From NCBI GenBank assembly GCA_007125875.1, contig SLCI01000029.1:1-27533 (forward strand): 27,533 nucleotides of DNA. Reading direction: 5' to 3'. Every line of letters begins with the position of its first letter. Position 1 is the stretch's first letter. The translations under genes and the position numbers were made by a program. Below are positions 7,551 through 15,362 of the stretch, piece by piece. This stretch comes from Kiritimatiellia bacterium (lineage in GTDB: Bacteria; Verrucomicrobiota; Kiritimatiellia; SLAD01). The notes under the pieces are model-generated. The model was not told the origin of the DNA and did not search any database. It saw only the letters and a program-made list of their open reading frames with translations.

Positions 7551-7607
7551 AGCCATCGCCAGTGACAGGCCGCTAACCAACCTTGACATCGGGCCCCGTA
7601 TATCTTT
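7551..7607 (+). repeat. Direct repeat copy 2, just upstream of the ABC importer
   Basis: This 57-bp copy of the 7151-7206 repeat follows the right terminal inverted repeat directly. It still encodes Ser-His-Arg-Gln-stop in one frame (AGC CAT CGC CAG TGA), differing from copy 1 in those codons only at synonymous third positions. It ends 11 bp before the start codon of the solute-binding protein gene, so it also forms that gene's immediate 5' region. Confidence 0.85.
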
Positions 7608-7618
7608 GGGTAGGAGGT

Positions 7619-8869
7619 ATGATCACAATACTTCAAAGATTATCCGTGCTGGGCTTGATTACCTTTCTGTCGTTTGGATGTGGGCAAGTCCCGCAGACCG
7701 AAGTTCTGCAGATTTGGTCGCATCAAGGGCAGGAAGCCGAAAATCGCGCCATGCGCGAGATTGTGGCCGCCTTCAATGAGACCCATGCCAAACTCGGGAT
7801 TCGCGCAACGATCGAATTCTTTCCTGACTATCAATACACGGAGCGACTGTCCATCGCAGCCGCTGCCGGCGATATGCCCGACGTATTTGGTGTAGATGGT
7901 CCCACCGTTGCGCAATTTGTTGAGAGTGGCTTATTGCATCCGCTTTCCGACTATTTTTCGGACGCCGAGCTTGATGACTTTCTGGATACCATCATCAATC
8001 AGGGCACGATCGATGGCGTGCTGTACACCTTGGGGGCATTTGATTCTGCCTTAATTCTTTACTATGACCGCGTCGTGTTTGATGAGGTGGGCATTGAGTC
8101 GCCACCTTTTGGCGAAGCGTGGGACTGGCAAACCTTCCTCGACGCATGCCAACAATTGAAGGAGCACGGCATCTCGCCGGTCAGCTTGCATATGAATGTG
8201 ACCGCGGACGAGTGGTTCACCTACGCCTTCAGCCCATTGATTTGGTCGGGTGAGGGGCATTTGATCGATACCGATGCCAATCAAATTGAAGGTGTGCTGA
8301 ACTCTCCTGCCAACATCGCCACGCTGACGAAATGGCAAGCCTTGTTCACAGAGGGCTTTGCTGCCCGTAATCCGATGAATCCCAATCCGTTCGGTGCCGG
8401 AGAAACGGCCATGGACTGGAACGGCCATTGGATGGCTCGCTCACATTTTGAAGCCAAAGGGCATCGCCTCGGCGTGATGCCTTTGCCGAAGATTGGCGAT
8501 CAGCCGGCAGCGGCTTCGGGCAGCTGGAGCTGGGCCATTGCCGCCACCACGGACAAGACCGATACGGCTGTTCGGTGGATCCGCTGGATAACAGACCCTG
8601 AGACGGGCATTGTGCCGATCGTAAATGCTGGTGGCGCAGTGCCATCCCGACAGTCAGCGTTCGAATTCTTTCCCGAGTATGAAGAGGATCCGTTCCGTCT
8701 GTTTCGCTTCCTGTTGGAGTCGTACGGTCGATCGCGACCTCAAACACCGCTTTATCCCAATTTGACGCAGCAGTTTGCCGCAGCGGTGCGGGATATCGCC
8801 CAAGGTGCTGATGTTGAGGAGCGACTGAATCAAGCAGCGTCAGCGGTGCAGCGTCTGGCTGATCGCTAA
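7619..8869 (+). CDS. Extracellular solute-binding lipoprotein, family 1 (sugar ABC importer)
   Basis: This 416-residue product has a lipoprotein signal (hydrophobic LSVLGLITFLSFGC, Cys21), then a family-1 binding protein fold: LQIWSHQGQEAENRAMREIVAAF, DMPDVFGVDGPTVAQF, YTLGAFDSALILYYDRVVF and the C-terminal AASGSWSWAIAATTDKTDTA segment. It should capture a carbohydrate, probably an oligosaccharide or glycerol-phosphate-like compound, in the periplasm and pass it to the two permeases downstream; the ligand cannot be deduced. The ATG at 7619 gives the canonical signal peptide, but its GGAGG lies only one base upstream, which is unusually close. An in-frame TTG at 7583 inside the direct repeat is an alternative start. 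The next gene begins 17 bp after the stop. Confidence 0.9.
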   Translation: MITILQRLSVLGLITFLSFGCGQVPQTEVLQIWSHQGQEAENRAMREIVAAFNETHAKLGIRATIEFFPDYQYTERLSIAAAAGDMPDVFGVDGPTVAQFVESGLLHPLSDYFSDAELDDFLDTIINQGTIDGVLYTLGAFDSALILYYDRVVFDEVGIESPPFGEAWDWQTFLDACQQLKEHGISPVSLHMNVTADEWFTYAFSPLIWSGEGHLIDTDANQIEGVLNSPANIATLTKWQALFTEGFAARNPMNPNPFGAGETAMDWNGHWMARSHFEAKGHRLGVMPLPKIGDQPAAASGSWSWAIAATTDKTDTAVRWIRWITDPETGIVPIVNAGGAVPSRQSAFEFFPEYEEDPFRLFRFLLESYGRSRPQTPLYPNLTQQFAAAVRDIAQGADVEERLNQAASAVQRLADR

Positions 8870-8886
8870 CAGCCTACGGAGCAACG

Positions 8887-9765
8887 ATGAATCGCCGTAG
8901 CTGGGAAGCGTGGTTGCTGTTATTGCCCGCACTGCTTGTGCTGGGGACCTTTGTGGCGTGGCCGTTGGTGCGAGCGCTGTTGTGGAGTTTTACCGATGCC
9001 AACCTCTTCGCGCCGCATAACGCGGAGTGGAATCGCGGCTCCCACTATTCTTATTTGATCTCTGATCCTCGCTTTCGTCAGGCGTTCTTAAACACGGCGC
9101 TGTTCGCCTTAATGGTTGTGCCGTTGCAGTCGGTGATTGCGTTCTTCCTCGCGCTTTGGGTGAATCGACCAGAACCCTATTGGCGCTGGTTGCGGACAGC
9201 TTTTTTCGTACCCGTTGTCGTTTCGATGCCTGTTCTGGCGATTCTCTGGACCATGTTGTATCAACCGCTGGAAGGGGATCAGGTCGGTTTGATCAATTCA
9301 GTACTGCTTGTAGTAGGCTTGCCGGCTCAGGACTGGCTGCAGAATCCGCTGCTGGCTTTGCCAGCGATAGCGGCCATGTCGGTTTGGCAAGGCGTCGGAT
9401 TCCAAATGATGATTTTCCTGGCGGGCCTGCAACAGCTGTCACGTGATCAATTGGAAGCGGCGCGAATTGATGGCGCGAATGGCGCGCAGCGCCTCTGGTA
9501 CGTGATCATACCGAGCATGCGAAATAGCCTGCTCTTTGTCTGGATTACTACCACCATTCTGGCCTTTCGCCTGTTTGTTCAGCCGTATCTGATGACGCGT
9601 GGCGGTCCACAGGACCGAACGGTATCGATTATCCAGTATTTATACGAAACGACCTTCTTAAATCGTGATTTAGGCTTGGCTAGTGCTGGCGCGATTCTGT
9701 TTCTACTGCTGGTTGCTGTGATCACGCTAGTACAACAACGCGCGCAACGGGAGGTGCGATCATGA
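8887..9765 (+). CDS. ABC sugar transporter permease, MalF/UgpA type
   Basis: This 292-residue inner-membrane protein has about six hydrophobic segments (first at about residues 8-31, then 66-92, 104-124, 155-180, 209-230 and 265-285). The cytoplasmic EAA loop EAARIDGAN at about 190-198, followed by IIPSM, is the contact site for the ATPase. Together with the second permease it forms the translocation pore for the ligand of the upstream binding protein. Its start has ACGGAG at a suitable distance, and its stop overlaps the next gene as ATGA. No ATPase gene is present in this cluster, so a shared MsmK/UgpC-type ATPase would have to be encoded elsewhere. Confidence 0.93.
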   Translation: MNRRSWEAWLLLLPALLVLGTFVAWPLVRALLWSFTDANLFAPHNAEWNRGSHYSYLISDPRFRQAFLNTALFALMVVPLQSVIAFFLALWVNRPEPYWRWLRTAFFVPVVVSMPVLAILWTMLYQPLEGDQVGLINSVLLVVGLPAQDWLQNPLLALPAIAAMSVWQGVGFQMMIFLAGLQQLSRDQLEAARIDGANGAQRLWYVIIPSMRNSLLFVWITTTILAFRLFVQPYLMTRGGPQDRTVSIIQYLYETTFLNRDLGLASAGAILFLLLVAVITLVQQRAQREVRS

Positions 9766-10586
9766 AGCGCATCCTCGGTTGGGGACTCAGTCTATTGGTG
9801 GCGTGGTTCTTTCTCGTACCGCTGATTTGGATGGTGCACGCCTCGCTCCGGCCCGAAGCTGAAATCTTTCGAGGGGGGATGCTGTCGATATTCTCAATCG
9901 ATCAATTGTCCTGGTCGAATTACGCCGATGCATGGCGTCGGGCGCAATTCGGACGCGCGTTGCTCAACTCGATCATCCAACTGGTCGGGATCATCGGCAT
10001 CGGTCTCTGGATTAATTCGATGGCCGCCTTCGCTTTTGCGCGCATGCAATTTGCGGGCCGCGATCTCTTGTTCGCCTTGGTTTTGATTCTGGTGATTCTG
10101 CCGGTCGAAGTATTGATCATTCCGCTATTCCTGACGGCTCGTGACTTGAACTTGATGGGGGGATATGCCGCTACGATGGGCGCCTTGATCATTCCGTTCA
10201 CGGCGAAGGCCGTGAATGTCTTTTTCTTGCGGCAACATTTTCTACAGTTGCCCACCGCATTAGAGGAGGCGGCTCGAGTTGAAGGTGCCAACTGGTTCCA
10301 AATCTATTGGCACATTGCGTTGCCCTCCATTAAGCCCGCCTTGGCAACAGTGATCGTGCTGGATGTACTGACGCATTGGAGCGACTTCATCTGGCCACTG
10401 GTCGTTTGTACGCGCGAGGAGACCCGCACGGTCCAGATCAGTCTGGCAAACTTATTTACGCAACCGCCCATCCAGTATGGCGCGATTCTCGCCTGTGCAG
10501 TCATGGCGACACTGCCCGTCTTGATCCTTTTCCGTTGGATTCAGCGGCATGTCGTCTCCAGCGAGCTGGCTGCTGGAATTAAGTAG
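9762..10586 (+). CDS. ABC sugar transporter permease, MalG/UgpE type
   Basis: This 274-residue inner-membrane protein has about six transmembrane segments and the EAA loop EEAARVEGAN (168-177) followed by IALPSIKPALATV, as in the MalG/UgpE group. It pairs with the preceding permease; the two genes overlap by 4 bp and there is a good ribosome site (GGGAGGTG) just before the ATG. It is the last gene of the importer operon. Neither a glycoside hydrolase nor a sugar regulator is adjacent, so the context gives no hint of the substrate. Confidence 0.93.
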   Translation: MKRILGWGLSLLVAWFFLVPLIWMVHASLRPEAEIFRGGMLSIFSIDQLSWSNYADAWRRAQFGRALLNSIIQLVGIIGIGLWINSMAAFAFARMQFAGRDLLFALVLILVILPVEVLIIPLFLTARDLNLMGGYAATMGALIIPFTAKAVNVFFLRQHFLQLPTALEEAARVEGANWFQIYWHIALPSIKPALATVIVLDVLTHWSDFIWPLVVCTREETRTVQISLANLFTQPPIQYGAILACAVMATLPVLILFRWIQRHVVSSELAAGIK

Positions 10587-10681
10587 TGTGGCCGATCTGG
10601 CCATTGTGGGCGTACGCCTCCCGAATCTCTGCAGGTGGGGGGAGAGAAGCCGTAAATCTTCTCATCATAAAAGCATACTAC

Positions 10682-10708
10682 TTGCGAGGAGAAGGGTAAT
10701 GATATAAT
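10682..10708 (+). promoter_or_regulatory. Possible sigma70-type promoter for the ATP-grasp operon
   Basis: A perfect TATAAT lies at 10703-10708, with TTGCGA at 10682-10687, a spacing of 15 bp that is shorter than the preferred 17. It sits 82 bp before the ATP-grasp start codon, in a 204-bp gap after the importer operon. Confidence 0.4.
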
Positions 10709-10726
10709 CTGCTGGGCGTCGATTGA

Positions 10727-10767
10727 AGACGGATACCTGTGTCCCCCCACATATCCTAAATCCGTCT
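10727..10767 (+). promoter_or_regulatory. Stem-loop in the leader of the ATP-grasp gene
   Basis: The arms AGACGGAT (10727-10734) and ATCCGTCT (10760-10767) are perfectly complementary, with a 25-nt loop containing a run of six C. The structure would lie in the 5' leader between the putative promoter and the start codon at 10791. It has no T-run. It may be a leader structure or an operator; it matches no riboswitch that I recognise. Confidence 0.35.
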
Positions 10768-10790
10768 CACGCTTAGAGGACAAGTTAGGT

Positions 10791-12224
10791 ATGAGATTCG
10801 ATCAGTACGACACCGGAAATTTCTATGATGAGCTTTTTGAGGCGCCGGGTGTGCCCCGTCCGGGTGCGCAGCTCCTCGTGGACCGCATTCACTCGCTTTC
10901 TGAAGGCGATATCCTCCGTCGTCAAGCGGCGGCTGAGCAGGCGCTGCTTCAAATGGGCATCACCTTCAATGTCTATGGAGCGGATGGCGGTACAGAGCGA
11001 ATTTTCCCATTCGACATCATTCCACGGATCATCTCTGGGCAAGAGTGGAAGGCCGTGGAAGCAGGATTGCGTCAGCGTATCGAGGCGCTGAATCTATTTA
11101 TTCATGACATTTATCATGACCAACATATCTTGCGCGACGGCATCATCCCGCGTGACCGCATTTTATCGGCAGGGAGTTATCGGGCGGTATGTGCTGGACT
11201 AAATCCTCCCAAAGACATTTGGTGCCACATCACTGGAACCGATTTGATCCGTGATGAGAAGGGCAGTTTCTTTGTGCTGGAAGACAATCTGCGCTGTCCA
11301 TCCGGTGTCTCATACGTCTTGGCCAATCGGCAGGTGCTGAAACGGACGTTTCCGTATGTATTTCATCAATCCAATGTTCGGGCGGTGGTGGATTATCCCA
11401 GTCATCTGCTCGAAACGCTGAAATATCTGTCGCCCAATATGCATGAGGAGCCAACCGTCGCCGTATTGACGCCGGGGATCTACAATTCGGCATACTATGA
11501 GCATTCCTATCTAGCCCAACAAATGGGGGTGGACCTTGTTGAAGGGTCCGATTTAGTGGTCGATAACGGATTCGTCTGCATGCGCACAACCAAAGGCCTA
11601 CAGCGGGTCGACGTGCTGTATCGTCGCATCGATGATGATTTCCTTGATCCGCAGGTTTTCCGCCCTGACTCAATGCTGGGTGTACCTGGACTATTCGATG
11701 TCTATAAATCGGGACGTGTTGCCCTCGCTAACGCGCCCGGCACAGGGATCGCGGATGATAAGGTCATCTATGCCTACGTTCCGCGCATCATTAAGTATTA
11801 TCTGGATCAGGAAATGATTATCCCGAATGTGCAGACCTACATTTGCGAGGAGCAGGACGACTTAGCCTACGTGCTCGATCACTTGGATGAGTTGGTCGTC
11901 AAGGCCGCGAATGAATCCGGCGGTTACGGCATGTTGGTTGGACCACATTCCACGAAGGAGCAGCAGGACGATTTTACTGACCGCATCCGCAATAATCCAC
12001 GCAATTACATCGCGCAGCCGACGCTGGCGCTTTCGCGAGCGCCGGTAATTGTGGATGGCGGGTTCGAGGGGCGACACGTAGATTTGCGTCCTTACATTCT
12101 GTATGGCAAAGACATCTATGTGATGCCCGGCGGACTCACGCGGGTCGCCCTCAAGAAGGGATCACTGGTTGTGAACTCCTCGCAAGGCGGGGGCAGCAAA
12201 GATTCGTGGGTATTGGCGGACTAA
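10791..12224 (+). CDS. Circularly permuted ATP-grasp protein (COG2308 type)
   Basis: This 477-residue protein has the features of the circularly permuted ATP-grasp family (formerly DUF404/407): GPR-like PGVPRPGAQLLVDRI near the N-terminus, ERIFPFDIIPRII, LNLFIHDIYHDQHIL, VLEDNLRCPSGVSYVLANR, LTPGIYNSAYYEHSYLA and the C-terminal VVKAANESGGYGMLVGP and FEGRHVDLRPYILYG. These enzymes are predicted to form amide or peptide bonds using ATP, but the natural substrate is not established. It is followed 14 bp later by an alpha-E protein, its usual partner. In many genomes this pair sits with a transglutaminase-like protease and the proteasome-like Anbu subunit; neither follows here. Confidence 0.92.
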   Translation: MRFDQYDTGNFYDELFEAPGVPRPGAQLLVDRIHSLSEGDILRRQAAAEQALLQMGITFNVYGADGGTERIFPFDIIPRIISGQEWKAVEAGLRQRIEALNLFIHDIYHDQHILRDGIIPRDRILSAGSYRAVCAGLNPPKDIWCHITGTDLIRDEKGSFFVLEDNLRCPSGVSYVLANRQVLKRTFPYVFHQSNVRAVVDYPSHLLETLKYLSPNMHEEPTVAVLTPGIYNSAYYEHSYLAQQMGVDLVEGSDLVVDNGFVCMRTTKGLQRVDVLYRRIDDDFLDPQVFRPDSMLGVPGLFDVYKSGRVALANAPGTGIADDKVIYAYVPRIIKYYLDQEMIIPNVQTYICEEQDDLAYVLDHLDELVVKAANESGGYGMLVGPHSTKEQQDDFTDRIRNNPRNYIAQPTLALSRAPVIVDGGFEGRHVDLRPYILYGKDIYVMPGGLTRVALKKGSLVVNSSQGGGSKDSWVLAD

Positions 12225-12238
12225 GGAGTTATGAAATC

Positions 12239-13177
12239 ATGTTAAGTCGTGTCGCCAACTCATTATACTGGATGGGACGCTACATTGAGCGGGCCGAAAA
12301 CGTCGCTCGTTCGATGGAAGTGAATTCGCATATGGTCCTTGATCTGCCGGGGGAGGCCTCTAGTCAATGGGCGCCGCTGGTGACCATCACGGGGGATTCC
12401 GCCGCCTTCAATGCTCGCTATGATGTGGCCACTCCAGAGAATGTGATTCAGTTTCTGGCCTTCGATCGGGAAAATCCGAATTCGATCATCTCCTGTCTCA
12501 GCGCTGCGCGCGAGAATGCCCGCATTATTCGGCCAACCATCCCGACCGAGCTGTGGGAATGTATCAATAAGAATTACCTCTATGTGACGCGCACCGCGAT
12601 TAGCCAGGATGTGTTTGAGTCGCCGTATGAATTTTGCCAGTCGATTAAACTGGCTAGTCAAACCTTTCTCGGTTTGATGCAGGTAATTATGACGCATGGG
12701 GAAGGGTGGCACTTTAGCCGGTTGGGTCGCACCTTGGAGCATGCGGATCAAACCACCCGATTGTTGGATGTGAAATACTTTATTTTGTTGCCCACCGTTG
12801 ATCATGTCGGGCTTTCGGTAGATGATATTCAGTGGGCTGCTGTGCTGCGTTCAGCGAGTGCTTTTGAGATGTATCGACAGAAATATGGCGTGCTATTGCC
12901 CGATCGGATTGTCGAATTTTTGCTGCTTGAACGTACCTTCCCGCGCGCCGTGCTCTATTGTTTGGATATGGCTGAGGAATCGTTGCGCAAGATCAGTGGT
13001 TCCGCAGCCGGAACATTTCAGAGTCTGCCTGAGCAGCGCTTGGGCCAACTGCGTTCCGAGCTCATGTATATGCGTGTTGAAGACATCATCGCGCAAGGGC
13101 TCCATGAGTTTCTGGACAACACACAATCACGCCTGAATGTGGTGGGCAGCGCGATTCATCAGACGTATTTTGCCTGA
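12239..13177 (+). CDS. Alpha-E domain protein (COG2307 type)
   Basis: This 312-residue, mostly alpha-helical protein starts with LSRVANSLYWMGRYIERAENVARSM cut at the family's usual beginning, and carries the internal WHFSRLGRTLEHADQTTRLLDV and FPRAVLYCLDMAEESL motifs. The alpha-E family is almost always encoded with a circularly permuted ATP-grasp, as here, and is thought to act in the same peptide-modifying pathway; its own activity is unknown. The ATG at 12239 is chosen over an in-frame ATG at 12206 inside the upstream gene, because AAGGAG lies 10 bp before it and it matches the conserved N-terminus. Confidence 0.92.
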   Translation: MLSRVANSLYWMGRYIERAENVARSMEVNSHMVLDLPGEASSQWAPLVTITGDSAAFNARYDVATPENVIQFLAFDRENPNSIISCLSAARENARIIRPTIPTELWECINKNYLYVTRTAISQDVFESPYEFCQSIKLASQTFLGLMQVIMTHGEGWHFSRLGRTLEHADQTTRLLDVKYFILLPTVDHVGLSVDDIQWAAVLRSASAFEMYRQKYGVLLPDRIVEFLLLERTFPRAVLYCLDMAEESLRKISGSAAGTFQSLPEQRLGQLRSELMYMRVEDIIAQGLHEFLDNTQSRLNVVGSAIHQTYFA

Positions 13178-13215
13178 TGCTCGCTGTGATTCACCCGTTA
13201 AGATTCATTCGGTAG

Positions 13216-13240
13216 CTGCTGTTGATCGCTCGATCAGCAG
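13216..13240. terminator. Weak hairpin between convergent genes
   Basis: CTGCT and TGATCG pair with CGATCA and AGCAG around a short loop, in the 88-bp gap between the alpha-E gene and the convergent hydrolase gene. There is no T-run on either strand, so its role as a terminator is only suggested by its position. Confidence 0.25.
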
Positions 13241-13265
13241 GGTATCCATGTCCTATCGCACGCGG

Positions 13266-14147
13266 CTACAGTCCGTGCTGCTGCAAGAAGGCGGCCAAAC
13301 GGTCGCTGAATTCTTCCGGTGCGAAGGCTAACAGATCTTCGTGTGCGGCACCTTCAACCAACCAGAGTGTGGCCGGTGCCTGCGCGGCCTCATACAAGGC
13401 GCGGGTGTCTGACGCCCAAGTATGCATATCCTCTTTTCCCGCCATAATGAATATCGGCGCTTCGATTGTACCGATATGATCGATGGGACTCGCCAAGGCG
13501 ATATCAAATCCAAGCCGCATCTCCATGAACGGCCGATAAAAAATCCCGGCCAGCCAACCGGGAATACCCACCCGATTGCGAAAGCGGCGATCACCCGCAT
13601 TCAGCAGTGTGTCATAGGTACATTCCAGGATGACGCCCGCGACATCTTCTCCCAGCCGTTCTGCGGCTAACACAATAGTCGCACCGCCTTGGGATACGCC
13701 GTGACAAATGATGCGTTCAGCGCCCTGTTGACGTACCCATGCCAAGGCCGCTGTGAGATCATCGGTTTCAAGCCAGCCAACGGAAATAGTATCGCCATCA
13801 CTTTCGCCCGTAGCGCGAGAATCATAGAGCAACACCGAATAGCCGCGTTCGGCATACCATTGAGCGCGGGACAACATGAATCCGCGGCCGGCACGATAAC
13901 GATGCAATAGAATGACCGTGGCCTTCTCGTCGGGTACGGCTCCATACCATCCTCGCAGCGTCAGGCCATCCCGGGTACGAATCGCTATATCTTCAAGCTG
14001 AGCGGGAAAATCGGCCGGAGGAGTCCCTGCACTGAAACGAACGGGAGCGGTATGATCGGCTGCGGCACGCCAAGACACCACCAGCAAAGCAAGCCCTCCG
14101 AGTAGCGCAAGAAACGCCAACACTTTGATAAAAGAGGAAGAAGCCAA
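13266..14147 (-). CDS. Alpha/beta hydrolase, membrane-anchored or exported
   Basis: This 293-residue protein has an N-terminal hydrophobic segment (about residues 8-26), then an alpha/beta hydrolase domain with HRYRAGRGFML near the oxyanion region, nucleophile Ser in GVSQGG, acid Asp in GKEDMHT and His in EGAAHEDL. It resembles the BAAT/dienelactone hydrolase-like peptidase or esterase group (COG1073 type). The substrate is unknown. The start appears to be TTG at 14147, because AGGAG lies 8 nt upstream, overlapping the apgM stop codon, and the signal-like N-terminus needs it; a GTG eight codons later would remove the basic residue. It is the last gene of a minus-strand run with apgM and the azoreductase. 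Confidence 0.87.
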   Translation of the reverse strand: MASSSFIKVLAFLALLGGLALLVVSWRAAADHTAPVRFSAGTPPADFPAQLEDIAIRTRDGLTLRGWYGAVPDEKATVILLHRYRAGRGFMLSRAQWYAERGYSVLLYDSRATGESDGDTISVGWLETDDLTAALAWVRQQGAERIICHGVSQGGATIVLAAERLGEDVAGVILECTYDTLLNAGDRRFRNRVGIPGWLAGIFYRPFMEMRLGFDIALASPIDHIGTIEAPIFIMAGKEDMHTWASDTRALYEAAQAPATLWLVEGAAHEDLLAFAPEEFSDRLAAFLQQHGL

Positions 14148-14151
14148 CAGA

Positions 14152-15354
14152 TTAGCTCCTAGATGCTGGCGAGAGCAGATCCTGAATCAATGCGTAAGAC
14201 CATGATTCCGGTAATGACGTGAGTATCGTCTCATCGAACGGGGCACTCGTCTCATAAGCTTGCGAACCGACGGGGCCGTCCAACACGGCAAAAGGAACAG
14301 GGTCATCTGTGTGCCCACGTAGTGACACGGGTGTCCGATGATCCATTGCCAGTAATAGGCGGTAAGGCTCGCCAAGCGATTCCATGTGTTTCCAGAGCGG
14401 CAGAACGACTTCGCGATCGAATGCTTCTATCGCGCCAGTTTTCAATTTCGCATCGCCCATGTGCCCGCACTCGTCGGGCGCTTCGATATGAACGTATGCG
14501 AACGGATGCTCCGCCAAAATATCTTTGGCAGCATCGACTTTGCCGGCGTAATTGGTGTCGATAAATCCTGTTGCCCCCTCAACCTCTGGGGTTGCCAAGC
14601 CAGCTAGACGACCGAGGCCCCGGACTAAGTCGACAGCCGTCACCACACCGCCGCTCAGGCCGAACCGCTCTTGATAGGAGGGTAGGGTGAGTGCGCTTCC
14701 CTGACCCCACAACCAGAGTTGAGTGGCTGTGTTCTGTCCTGCGGCTTGCCGGGCGCGATTCACGGGATGCTCGGCCAAGATGGCTTTGGAGCGTTCCATT
14801 AGATCACATACCTCTTCGCTGCGCTCGCCGGAAGGCAAATGGGCGCCAATCGCTTGGTCAGCGATCTCGTGCGGCGGCTCGGTAGCAATTTTTTGAGGTC
14901 CTCGATGCCATACGATTAGATGCCGATAACTGATTCCGGGATAAAACGTCAGTTGATCGGTCTCGAGCTCGGCTGCTACGGCACGAATTAAGGCATCGCC
15001 TTCTTCGGTGGTGATGTGCCCCGCCGAGTAATCGATCATCGTCCCGTCTTGAACCGTCACCAAATTGCAGCGGAACGCTACGTCGCCTTCTTTCAACGGG
15101 ATCCCGGCGCCAACCGCCTCGATTGGCGCACGGCCAGTGTATTTTTCCAAGGCATTGTAGCCTAGCAGACCCATATTACAGACATCGCTGCCAGGCGGTA
15201 GGCCGGCTGGAACGGTCTTTAATGAGTGTAAGACACCTGATGCGGCGATCGCACGCATCCCGGGAATAGCAGCGGCCTCAAGTGGCGACTTCCCGCCAAG
15301 GAGGTCGACGGGGTAATCCCCCATACCGTCGCCAACCAAGACCAAGTATTTCAT
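14152..15354 (-). CDS. apgM: 2,3-bisphosphoglycerate-independent phosphoglycerate mutase, archaeal type
   Basis: ApgM interconverts 3- and 2-phosphoglycerate in glycolysis and gluconeogenesis. The 400-residue product belongs to the alkaline-phosphatase superfamily: metal-binding Asp in LVGDGMGDYP at the N-terminus, the phosphoryl-accepting Ser56 in PPGSDVCNMGLLGY, then TGRAPIEA, and the C-terminal metal-binding groups EAPDECGHMGD and AMDHRTPVSLRGHTDDPVPFA. All key residues are present, and the length matches the bacterial form of this family (formerly annotated as a proposed homoserine kinase). It starts 8 bp after the azoreductase stop and ends 4 bp before the hydrolase start, so the three genes are probably one transcript. 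Confidence 0.93.
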   Translation of the reverse strand: MKYLVLVGDGMGDYPVDLLGGKSPLEAAAIPGMRAIAASGVLHSLKTVPAGLPPGSDVCNMGLLGYNALEKYTGRAPIEAVGAGIPLKEGDVAFRCNLVTVQDGTMIDYSAGHITTEEGDALIRAVAAELETDQLTFYPGISYRHLIVWHRGPQKIATEPPHEIADQAIGAHLPSGERSEEVCDLMERSKAILAEHPVNRARQAAGQNTATQLWLWGQGSALTLPSYQERFGLSGGVVTAVDLVRGLGRLAGLATPEVEGATGFIDTNYAGKVDAAKDILAEHPFAYVHIEAPDECGHMGDAKLKTGAIEAFDREVVLPLWKHMESLGEPYRLLLAMDHRTPVSLRGHTDDPVPFAVLDGPVGSQAYETSAPFDETILTSLPESWSYALIQDLLSPASRS

Positions 15355-15362
15355 GTTGAGAC

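Noticed and set aside
7583..7604. TTGACA followed by TATATC as a promoter inside direct repeat 2 (also present in copy 1).
   Set aside because: The spacing is only 10 bp, too short for a sigma70 promoter; the conserved core may be a protein site instead.
10635..10750. GTGGGGGG and CCCCCCAC as long-range inverted arms.
   Set aside because: They are over 100 bp apart and low in complexity, so pairing by chance is likely.
12263..12805. 180-codon open frame on the minus strand.
   Set aside because: It is antisense to the alpha-E gene, with no ribosome site or domain.
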